Assembly: GCA_020430865.1 (NCBI GenBank)
Contig: JAGQIY010000694.1
Coordinates: forward strand, 1-21,249
From: Myxococcales bacterium
GTDB taxonomy: Bacteria; Myxococcota; Polyangia; Polyangiales; Polyangiaceae
DNA length: 21,249 bases
Direction of reading: 5' to 3'
Shown: positions 14,914 to 21,249 of the stretch, piece by piece
Numbering within the stretch: position 1 is the stretch's first letter
How the letters are laid out: the number at the start of each line of letters is the position of its first letter
Notes under the pieces: model-generated
Databases searched by the model: none
The model's input: the letters and a program-made list of their open reading frames with translations, nothing else
Told to the model about the DNA's origin: nothing
Translations under genes and position numbers: made by a program

Positions 14914-15801
14914 TCAGGCGAGCGCGCGCCGCACGACTCCCGCCAGCGCGTCGAGGAACGCCGCGTCGGTGTTGTGTGCTGGAACACGCAGCAGGTCGAG
15001 CCCCAGATCACGCGCCCAGCCTCGAGCTTCGATGTCGAGGTCGTAGAGTGTCTCGACGTGGTCCGCCACGAAGCCGACCGGGGCGATGGCGACCTGCCCT
15101 GTCTGGTTGTCCCGGCTGCTCGCCTCCAGGACTCGTTCGAGCGTCGGTCCGAGCCACTCGCCACCGCTGGCGCCCTGACTCTGATAGGCGAGGCGCGGCT
15201 CCCGTCCCAGGCGTCGAGCGATCGCGTGCGCGCTGGCGCTGAACAGCTCCGCGTACGGATCTCCACCCCGCAGCACCATCATGGGCAAGCTGTGGGCGGT
15301 CAGGATCAGCGGTGTATCCCCGAGGCAACCGAGCTCCTCGAGTGAGCGCTGAACCAGTCCGGCGCTGGCTGAGACGAACGCCGGGTCCTCCCCGTAGGGA
15401 TGCACCGCGATCACCTCCGGCACCGCACGGCCGGCCTCGGCGGCCGCGGAGAGCGAATCTCGGATCACGGCACCGTAGATGTGAACGCTGAACGGAGCCA
15501 TCGGCAGCACCACGACCCGCCGCACCGAGCCGAGGTCGTCCAGCAGGTCCTCGAGGGTCGGCTCCCAGAAGCGCATGACCACTCGACACGGGAGGCCGAG
15601 GCGTTCGCTCAGCCCGGCTGCTTGCCGCTCGGTGATGTCGAGCAGCGGCGAACCACCGATGGCGGAGTAGCGATGGCGCATCTCGCTGATCAGCTCCGCC
15701 GGCGCTGGGCGCCCCCGGCGGATGCGCTTCAGGAACTCCGGCAGCTGTTCGAGGTCGCTCACCGTCCCATGCCCGACCAGCAGCACCCAAGTGTCGTCCA
15801 T
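14914..15801 (-). CDS. hemH: Ferrochelatase
   Basis: HemH inserts ferrous iron into a porphyrin, the last (protoporphyrin route) or penultimate (coproporphyrin route) step of haem synthesis. It has 295 residues, slightly shorter than the usual 310-330, using the ATG at 15801; the ORF is open further upstream without homology. Conserved parts are YSAIGGSPLLDIT (45-57), the catalytic His in LTAHSLP (H170), LAYQSQGASGGEWLGPT (204-220) and the acidic partner in FVADHVETLYDLD (E250). It reads as a soluble, single-domain ferrochelatase. Which porphyrin it uses cannot be told from sequence alone. It is divergent from the SDR gene, with 100 bp between starts. No other haem genes are in the window. 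Confidence 0.93.
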   Translation of the reverse strand: MDDTWVLLVGHGTVSDLEQLPEFLKRIRRGRPAPAELISEMRHRYSAIGGSPLLDITERQAAGLSERLGLPCRVVMRFWEPTLEDLLDDLGSVRRVVVLPMAPFSVHIYGAVIRDSLSAAAEAGRAVPEVIAVHPYGEDPAFVSASAGLVQRSLEELGCLGDTPLILTAHSLPMMVLRGGDPYAELFSASAHAIARRLGREPRLAYQSQGASGGEWLGPTLERVLEASSRDNQTGQVAIAPVGFVADHVETLYDLDIEARGWARDLGLDLLRVPAHNTDAAFLDALAGVVRRALA

Positions 15802-15901
15802 GGCCGCTCTAGTAACGCCAAGCCCCCGGAGCCGCAATCGCTCCGCTGCCACCAGGGCCCTGGGCCTCGACGCCGGATCACGCATTGAGTATCGAGGGTG
15901 C

Positions 15902-16666
15902 ATGGCGCTGATTCATTTGCAGGACAAGGTCGCGATCGTGAGCGGGGCCTCGCGGGGCATCGGTGAGGCCATCGCGCTGGCTTTCGCCGAAGCTGGCGCG
16001 AAGGTCGTGGTCGCGAGTCGCAAGCAAGAAGGCGTGGACCAAGTTGCATCACGCATCAAGCAAGCAGGGGGGGAGGCGATCGCCGTGGCGGCTCACATCG
16101 GCCACGTCGACCAGTGCCAGCAGCTGCTCGACCGCGCCATTTCCGAGTGGCAACGAGTGGACGTGGTGGTCAACTGTGCCGGAACCAACCCCTACTTTGG
16201 TCCCATGCTCACGATCGACGAGGGCGCCTACCAGAAGACCTTCGACATCAACCTTCGGGGCGCCTTCGAGCTCTCGCGGCGCGTGACCCAGAGCATCATC
16301 GACCGCAAGGGCACTGGCTCGATCATCAACATCGCCAGCGTCGCTGGCATGCGCGCCTCGCCGCTGCAAGGTGTGTACGGCATGACCAAGGCCGCGATGA
16401 TCGCGATGACTCGGAGCATGGCCATGGAGTTCGGCTCGAGCGGCGTGCGGGTCAACTGCATCAGCCCCGGGCTGATCGACACGCGACTCGCTGCCGCCAT
16501 CGTACACAGCGACACCGCCCGTGAGATGGTGACCTCGCGCGCCGCGCTGGGACGGATTGGGGTGCCCGGCGAACTCGCGGGTGCTGCGCTGTTCCTGGCT
16601 AGCGACGCCGCTAGCTACGTCACGGGGCACAACCTGGTGGTCGACGGCGGACTCACCATCGTCTGA
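15902..16666 (+). CDS. Short-chain dehydrogenase/reductase, probably NADPH-linked
   Basis: The classical SDR oxidoreductase has 254 residues, the normal length. The glycine-rich nucleotide motif is SGASRGIG (14-21). The NNAG equivalent is NCAG (91-94), with a Cys in place of the second Asn. The catalytic triad is S146, Y159 and K163 (YGMTK). Arg40-Lys41 at the end of strand beta-2 favour NADP(H). The C-terminal signature INPG-like CISPGLIDT and YVTGHNLVVDGG are normal. The ATG at 15902 is chosen because the family N-terminus begins there; the open frame upstream is divergent-promoter DNA. The substrate is unknown; FabG-like or alcohol/steroid reductases share this architecture. Convergent with the P5C dehydrogenase gene, 6 bp between stops. 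Confidence 0.93.
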   Translation: MALIHLQDKVAIVSGASRGIGEAIALAFAEAGAKVVVASRKQEGVDQVASRIKQAGGEAIAVAAHIGHVDQCQQLLDRAISEWQRVDVVVNCAGTNPYFGPMLTIDEGAYQKTFDINLRGAFELSRRVTQSIIDRKGTGSIINIASVAGMRASPLQGVYGMTKAAMIAMTRSMAMEFGSSGVRVNCISPGLIDTRLAAAIVHSDTAREMVTSRAALGRIGVPGELAGAALFLASDAASYVTGHNLVVDGGLTIV

Positions 16667-16672
16667 CGCGCG

Positions 16673-18280
16673 CTACGACATGTACGGGTAGCGCCAGTCG
16701 ACCGGCGGGCTCAGCGTCTCCTTCACCGTCCGAGGACTCACCCAGCGCGCGAGGTTCTGGGCGCTGCCGGCCTTGTCGTTGGTGCCGGACAGCCGCGACC
16801 CGCCGAACGGCTGCTGTCCGACCACCGCACCAGTCGGCTTGTCGTTGACGTAGAAATTCCCCGCGGCGAAGCGCAGTCGGCTGGCAGCGGACACGATCGC
16901 CTGGCGATCACGTGCGAACACGGCACCGGTCAAGGCATAGCCGCTGGTCGAGTCGACGAGATCCAGGGCTTCTTCCAGGCGTGCGTCGTCGTACACCCAG
17001 AGCGTCACCACGGGGCCGAAGATCTCCTCCTGCATCAGACGGTGCTTGGGGTCTTCCACCTCGAACAGCGTTGGCTCGACGAAGTAGCCCACGTCGCGGT
17101 TGCCGCCGCCCCCGGCGACGCAGCGCACCTTCGGGTCGGCCTTGCCGAGCTCCTGGTACCCGGAGATCTTCTCGAAGGCCTGGGCGCTGATCACCGCACC
17201 CATGAAGTTCGAGAAGTCAGCAGGATCACCCACCTGGATCTGCGCGATCGTCTCCTCGAGGATCTTCTTCAGCTCTGGCCACAGGCTCCTCGGCACGTAG
17301 ACGCGAGAGGCAGCGGAGCACTTCTGGCCCTGGAACTCGTAGCCACCGCGGACGATGGCCACGGCGAGCTGTCGCACGTCCGCACTCGGATGCGCAAAGA
17401 TGAAGTCCTTGCCACCCGTCTCCCCCACGATGCGTGGGTAGCTGCGGTACTTGGGCAGGTTGTTCGCGATCTGCGCCCACAGCGACTGGAACACGGAGGT
17501 CGAGCCCGTGTAGTGAAGCCCCGCGAAGTCGGGCGCCGCGAGGACTCGTGACGTGATGGCGACGGGGTCGCCGTTGACCAGATTGATCACGCCGGGCGGC
17601 AAGCCCGCCTCGTTGAACAGCTCCATCACCCGCTGGGCGGCCAGCATGGCGTTGGGTGATGGCTTCCAGATCACGGTGTTGCCCATCAGCGCAGGGGCGC
17701 TCGGCAAGTTGCCCGCGATGGCGGTGAAGTTGAACGGCGTGATGGCATACACGAAGCCGTCCAGCGGACGCTGCTCCAGGCGGTTCCAGATCCCGGCTGA
17801 AGAGCTTGGCTGGTCTTCGGCGAGCTTGTCTGCGTAGTGCGCGTTGAAGCGCAGGAAGTCGATCAGCTCGCAGGCGGAGTCGATCTCGGCCTGATGAGGG
17901 GTCTTGCTCTGTCCGAGCAAAGTCGCTGCGTTGACCTTCTGGCGCCAGGGACCGGACAGGAGCTCGGCGGCGCGCAGGAACACCGACGCACGGTCGGACT
18001 GGGAGAGCGACGCCCAAGCGCCCTTGGCCTGCCTGGCGGCGTCGAGGGCCTTCGCCAGCTCGGGCTCTCCCGCCAGGCTCGCGGCGCCGAGCTTGCGTTG
18101 GTGCGCGTGCGGGGAGCTGAACGTCTGCTGCTGGTCCGTGCGGATCGCCTCACCCCCGATCCAGAGCGGAAGGGACTCCGACTGATATGCCTCGACTTCC
18201 GCGCGCAATGCCTCGCGCTCGGGGCTGCCCGGGGCGTAGCTCAGGACGGGTTCGTTGCGGGGCTCGGGCGCCTGAATCAT
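16673..18280 (-). CDS. pruA: 1-pyrroline-5-carboxylate (L-glutamate gamma-semialdehyde) dehydrogenase, ALDH4A1 type
   Basis: This aldehyde dehydrogenase oxidises glutamate gamma-semialdehyde to glutamate with NAD, completing proline catabolism. It has 535 residues. Key sites are WKPS (K206), YTGST (258-262), GETGGKDF with general base E287, GQKCSA with nucleophile C321, EEIFGPV and VVGQQPFGGSRLSGTNDK near the end, closing with DWRYPYMS. The pattern follows mitochondrial ALDH4A1 and relatives along its whole length. It is a stand-alone enzyme, not the PutA fusion found in many Proteobacteria; a proline dehydrogenase partner is not in the window. The start has GGAGG 9 nt upstream. A stem-loop lies just upstream at 18315-18345. 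It is on the same strand as, and 109 nt downstream of, the RtcB-like gene. A name such as rocA would also fit. Confidence 0.93.
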   Translation of the reverse strand: MIQAPEPRNEPVLSYAPGSPEREALRAEVEAYQSESLPLWIGGEAIRTDQQQTFSSPHAHQRKLGAASLAGEPELAKALDAARQAKGAWASLSQSDRASVFLRAAELLSGPWRQKVNAATLLGQSKTPHQAEIDSACELIDFLRFNAHYADKLAEDQPSSSAGIWNRLEQRPLDGFVYAITPFNFTAIAGNLPSAPALMGNTVIWKPSPNAMLAAQRVMELFNEAGLPPGVINLVNGDPVAITSRVLAAPDFAGLHYTGSTSVFQSLWAQIANNLPKYRSYPRIVGETGGKDFIFAHPSADVRQLAVAIVRGGYEFQGQKCSAASRVYVPRSLWPELKKILEETIAQIQVGDPADFSNFMGAVISAQAFEKISGYQELGKADPKVRCVAGGGGNRDVGYFVEPTLFEVEDPKHRLMQEEIFGPVVTLWVYDDARLEEALDLVDSTSGYALTGAVFARDRQAIVSAASRLRFAAGNFYVNDKPTGAVVGQQPFGGSRLSGTNDKAGSAQNLARWVSPRTVKETLSPPVDWRYPYMS

Positions 18281-18314
18281 GCTGCAGATCCTCCAACGCG
18301 GGGTGCTGTATGTT

Positions 18315-18345
18315 CCCGCTCGTGGAGGCTACACCTCCACGCGGG
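18315..18345. other. Stem-loop between RtcB-like gene and P5C dehydrogenase
   Basis: CGTGGAGG (18321-18328) and CCTCCACG (18334-18341) form an 8-bp perfect stem with a five-base loop. A further four pairs (18315-18318 with 18342-18345) form across a two-base bulge. No T-tract follows on the - strand, so it is not a clean terminator. It may be an attenuating terminator, an RNA-processing site or an operator ahead of the dehydrogenase gene. Confidence 0.5.
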
Positions 18346-18389
18346 GCCGACGCCACCCGTCTCACCCCGCACGCGGCTCCAGTGCAGGT

Positions 18390-19595
18390 TCAGTCGCGGC
18401 TGAGGATGTACGAGATCTTGGTTTCGACTTCGATGTCGCCCAGATCCAGCTCCAGCATGCGTTTCCGGACCTCATCGCCCCGATAGCCATAGGCGGCGGC
18501 ACGCACGTCGCCCACCGCGTCCACCCCGCCATCGGGGCGGGTCAACTGGAACCTTCGGTCATCCGGCCCGTCCTCGAGCACGCCCTGGACGCCCGAATAC
18601 TGGCTGTAGGCGTAACCGCCTCCGTGCGGTAACAGGTTCACGGTCTCGAGACGCTGCAACAAGCCGTGGCGCTCCGCGCGCTCGCCAAGCCCCGTTTGCT
18701 CGAGGACGCGTGACTGGAAGCTCGGCTTGGGGCGCACCAGATACGCTGGGAGGTCGGGTGCCAGGGTCAGAGGAAAGCGCTGGCCGCTGTCGAGGTCCTC
18801 CTGGCTGAAGTGGTAGCAGCCGAGGATCGCATCGTTGATCGCCCCCAAGCCCTGATGGGTCCGGTTGCAGATCACCCGCAAACCGCCAACCAGCTCCCGG
18901 GCCAGCAGCTCTCGCCGACGCAAGCTGAAGTCCTGGCACCAGCTGTAGATCTCGTACCAATCCTGGGCGGCCTGTCCGCGCAGGATGTGCAGGGTGCCCC
19001 AGGGCGTTTGGCGGGGCTCCAGCATCGCGGCGAGCTCCTCACTGGCGTCGAAGTAGATCCCGGGTCCTTGGGGGGAGCGCTCGCGAAACTCGTGTCCGCT
19101 GGTGTGGATGATCACGTACTGATCGGCGTCTGCCTGGGCGCCATCGAACGTCTGCACCACGTCGCAGACGTCGACGAAATGGTTGCCTTCACCCAGATCG
19201 AAGTCGACCGTGTGGCCGTCGAGCTTCGGCGGGTCGCGCTGCAGGCGCTTCGCGTTCGCTTCCAGGGCTTCGATGTCGACGGGACGATCGGGGGCAACGA
19301 CGATCATGCCGCAACAGTTGCTCTTGATGTCGAGCACGGCGAAGTCGCCAGTCCACTGGATGCGGCCGCCATAGCCAAAGCCCTGTCCCCAGCGCTTGGT
19401 GTTGCGGGTGACGGTCGCGTCCGTCGCGCCGATGAACGACGCATCCGCCGGCAGCCCCAGCTCTCGCTGCACGTGGTGGATCTTCGCGAGGCCAAAGGCC
19501 ATGTTCGCCTCACACAGCGACTCGCCCACGTCGCCGACTCCGGACATGAAACAGTGCTCTCGGGCGCGGGCTAGGACTTGGTCGGGACTCGGCAT
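18390..19595 (-). CDS. Divergent RtcB-like protein (possible RNA ligase-fold enzyme)
   Basis: This 401-residue protein has no signal peptide. RtcB enzymes join RNA 2',3'-cyclic phosphate ends to 5'-OH ends using GTP and manganese. Seen here, in the RtcB order: a DI-x3-CCGM segment (D89, C94/C95; compare DIGCGM), GEGNHFVDV (N138, H139; compare GTGNHF), VIIHTSGHE (H164; compare HSGSRG), CNRTHQG (H247; compare the NCHHN region) and PHGGGY (H324; compare SHGAGR, site of guanylylation). Gaps between motifs differ from E. coli RtcB, most at C-to-NH, where this protein is about 45 residues shorter. The metal ligands and guanylylated His seem retained, so it may be active on an unusual substrate. The ATG at 19595 is the likely start; a GTG three codons upstream is also possible. 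No archease, rtcA or prfH gene lies nearby. Family assignment is by eye. Confidence 0.6.
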   Translation of the reverse strand: MPSPDQVLARAREHCFMSGVGDVGESLCEANMAFGLAKIHHVQRELGLPADASFIGATDATVTRNTKRWGQGFGYGGRIQWTGDFAVLDIKSNCCGMIVVAPDRPVDIEALEANAKRLQRDPPKLDGHTVDFDLGEGNHFVDVCDVVQTFDGAQADADQYVIIHTSGHEFRERSPQGPGIYFDASEELAAMLEPRQTPWGTLHILRGQAAQDWYEIYSWCQDFSLRRRELLARELVGGLRVICNRTHQGLGAINDAILGCYHFSQEDLDSGQRFPLTLAPDLPAYLVRPKPSFQSRVLEQTGLGERAERHGLLQRLETVNLLPHGGGYAYSQYSGVQGVLEDGPDDRRFQLTRPDGGVDAVGDVRAAAYGYRGDEVRKRMLELDLGDIEVETKISYILSRD

Positions 19596-19955
19596 GGGGT
19601 GCACGCTAGTGGTTGCTCGTAGCGGTCGCAAACCTGGTACGTCAGCGACTCGGGAATGTCTTTCGCTCCGCGGACCTGATCCGCCCTTGCGAGTGAGGCG
19701 TCCACGCCAGACCCACACCACCGCACAGCGCTCGTGCTGCCGCGTTTTGTGGTCTCGCTCGGCTCGATACCGCCCGCGGCCCCGCGGCGGGCACGTCGCG
19801 CGCCGGAGCGGCTGCTCGTGTTTTCTTTCTCCACAGTTCGCCGTGGCGACCGTTCTTCGAACCATGCTAGCCGGTGGCTCCTGGTCGCCGCTATCTTGTT
19901 CCTGCGCGCTCGGGTTGCGCCCGCCCACGCCCTCAGTAGTAATCTAGAAGACTGA
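19596..19955. other. 360-bp divergent intergenic region
   Basis: This region separates the RtcB-like gene (-) from the alpha-helical gene (+) and should hold both promoters. It contains no tRNA-like structure, strong hairpin or repeat that I can see. A + frame at 19734-19955 with a signal-like end (WLLVAAILFL) stops directly before the next ATG; it lacks a ribosome site and has a generic GTG start, so it is not called as a gene. A TTGCGC/TAATCT pair just before 19956 has a 19-base spacer and lies too close to the start to be trusted. Confidence 0.4.
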
Positions 19956-21249
19956 ATGCGCCTTCGACCGAATCCCGTGGAGGCCCTGAACACGCTTCCG
20001 CGGGTTGGGGACGCTGACGAGCGCCGAGCGAGCTGGCGCCAGGCCGTGGCCGCGCTTGGGCGGGCCCAGCGCATCGATGGTCCCCCTCCCCTCGATGGCA
20101 TCGAGGTCTCGGAGCTGGTCAGCGCTGCGCGGGTCGCCCTCGATCGAGGCCTGGCGGACGATCTCGACTGGATCGCACCCAGCTCACGGGCGGTCGCGCT
20201 CTACGAGATCTCGGCTGCGTTACCTCCGGGCAACGAACGCAGGGAGTTCGGCCGCCGGGCGTTCACGCATCTCTATGGCGGCACCGCGAGCACCTTCGCC
20301 GCAGTGGCGCATCGCATGGCGCTGGGAAACGCGAAGCCACTGGACACCGCCACTCTGCGCGCGCGCGTGAGCTTGGTTACGGACCTGTCGATTGGCGCGT
20401 CGGTCAACTCGGATCCCCTGGCCTTCGCCCTGGTCGCCCGCCGTGAGTTGTTCGATCGCTGGGTGGCTCAGCCCTCCAGCGGAGCGCTCCCTGCGCGGCG
20501 TCTCGCGGCGCGGCTGCTCGAGCGCGCGGCGCGTGAGGCGGTGACTCGCAGCCATCAAGGCGATCCGTTCCCGAGGCAGCTGCTGCGCAGCCCCGGTGTC
20601 CGCCCGGTGTTCGACCGACTGCTCCACGATCGGGAGCCGCTGGTCTGGCGCCACGCGGCGGTGGCGCGCGGCTTGCTCTCGGGAGTCGAACCAGAACTCC
20701 GCGAGGAAATCGAGCTGGCGTTGGACCCGGCGCTATCTCCCACCGAGTGGCGCCGCGCGGCGGTGAGCCTGGTGGCGTGCATGTCCGGAGACGCGGACAC
20801 CGCGATGAAGCAGTGCCGCAGTCTACTGAAGGGCCCCATCGCCGACCGCGACCCAGGGATCGCCGCGACCATGACCTGGGGTCTGCCCGTCGTGATCGAG
20901 ACGGAGCCTGATGCCGCCGAAGATCTGCTGGACTGGCTCACGGCGACGCTGCGGCTCGACGTGGCCGAGGCGACGGTGGAGCTGCTGCGGGACGTGACGA
21001 ACCCCGGCTTCGGCATGCGCGCGCAGGAGATCGTGCGCGACGTGCTCGACGATCAGATGCGCGGCGCGGATCCGGTGACCGGGTACATCGCTCACCGAGC
21101 GCTCAACGACCTCTCTCAGGACGTCGAGAGCGAGGGCGGCCTGCTGCAGAGCGTGCGACGCGCGCTGATAGCCTTCGAGTCGAAGGGCGCGCGCATGGCT
21201 CACGAACTGGCGCTGGAGACGGCGGCCCGGGCGAGCTCAGCGATGGATC
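19956..21249 (+). CDS. Long alpha-helical, HEAT-like protein, 3' end outside window
   Basis: The frame is open from the ATG at 19956 to the right edge, at least 431 codons without a stop. AGAAG lies about 6 nt upstream as a weak ribosome site. I do not recognise the family. The translation has no signal peptide or membrane segment. It consists of amphipathic helices rich in Ala, Leu, Arg and Glu, with recurring units such as FDRLLHDREPLVWRHAAVARGLL, EWRRAAVSLVACMSG and DPGIAATMTWGLPVVI, in the style of HEAT or ARM repeats. These are protein-binding solenoids. It starts divergently from the RtcB-like gene. A stretch from 20555 on holds antisense frames that are only shadows. Its size and C-terminal domains cannot be judged here. 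Confidence 0.8.
   Translation, partial: MRLRPNPVEALNTLPRVGDADERRASWRQAVAALGRAQRIDGPPPLDGIEVSELVSAARVALDRGLADDLDWIAPSSRAVALYEISAALPPGNERREFGRRAFTHLYGGTASTFAAVAHRMALGNAKPLDTATLRARVSLVTDLSIGASVNSDPLAFALVARRELFDRWVAQPSSGALPARRLAARLLERAAREAVTRSHQGDPFPRQLLRSPGVRPVFDRLLHDREPLVWRHAAVARGLLSGVEPELREEIELALDPALSPTEWRRAAVSLVACMSGDADTAMKQCRSLLKGPIADRDPGIAATMTWGLPVVIETEPDAAEDLLDWLTATLRLDVAEATVELLRDVTNPGFGMRAQEIVRDVLDDQMRGADPVTGYIAHRALNDLSQDVESEGGLLQSVRRALIAFESKGARMAHELALETAARASSAMD

Noticed and set aside
19734..19955. Small secreted protein just before the HEAT-like gene.
   Set aside because: The end looks like a signal peptide, but only 7 residues follow it, there is no ribosome site and the GTG start is arbitrary.

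Overview
The window is high-GC bacterial chromosome and looks like core genome of a Myxococcota member, most likely of the Polyangia (Sorangium-like). This rests on the many lipoproteins with Cys-rich heads and Gly/Ser/Thr-rich tails, the frequent GTG and TTG starts, an isolated type III export-apparatus gene, and several long proteins I do not recognise. No rRNA, tRNA, IS element, integrase, CRISPR array or phage gene was seen. Taxonomy is inferred from style, not from a marker gene.

Region 1 (1-3260, + strand). pgsA (phospholipid synthesis) is cut by the left edge. Next comes a tight four-gene cluster: two paralogous Cys/Gly-rich lipoproteins overlapping by 4 nt (764-1243, 1240-1725), a small FliQ/SctS-type export-apparatus protein (1728-1982), and an EpmA-like paralogue of lysyl-tRNA synthetase with an extra N-terminal domain (1998-3260). 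The second lipoprotein contains eight 21-nt tandem repeats.

Region 2 (3316-7471, - strand). In transcription order: surE (nucleotidase), apt (adenine salvage, with an unusual 65-residue basic tail and a terminator overlapping its stop codon), then a large secreted alpha/beta-hydrolase lipoprotein with a Cys-rich head.

Region 3 (7628-9606, + strand). A single-pass membrane protein of unknown role is followed by a BolA-family gene and a monothiol glutaredoxin, a known Fe-S trafficking pair. A perfect 16-bp stem terminator closes the region and also serves the convergent gene.

Region 4 (9624-14743). A large DUF4139-like lipoprotein with a low-complexity insert and C-terminal coiled coil lies on - (9624-11729). 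Divergent from it are two unrecognised + genes (11977-13558), which converge on another lipoprotein (13622-14743, -).

Region 5 (14914-18280). A ferrochelatase (-) diverges from an SDR oxidoreductase (+). The SDR converges, with a 6-bp gap, on a stand-alone P5C dehydrogenase (-) that resembles the mitochondrial ALDH4A1 type.

Region 6 (18390-21249). A 401-residue protein carries the spaced active-site motifs of RtcB RNA ligases but is otherwise strongly divergent. It is transcribed away from a long alpha-helical, HEAT-like gene cut by the right edge.

The most interesting candidates are the RtcB-like protein and the lipoprotein/SctS/EpmA-like cluster. I see no complete defence system, secretion system or biosynthetic cluster.
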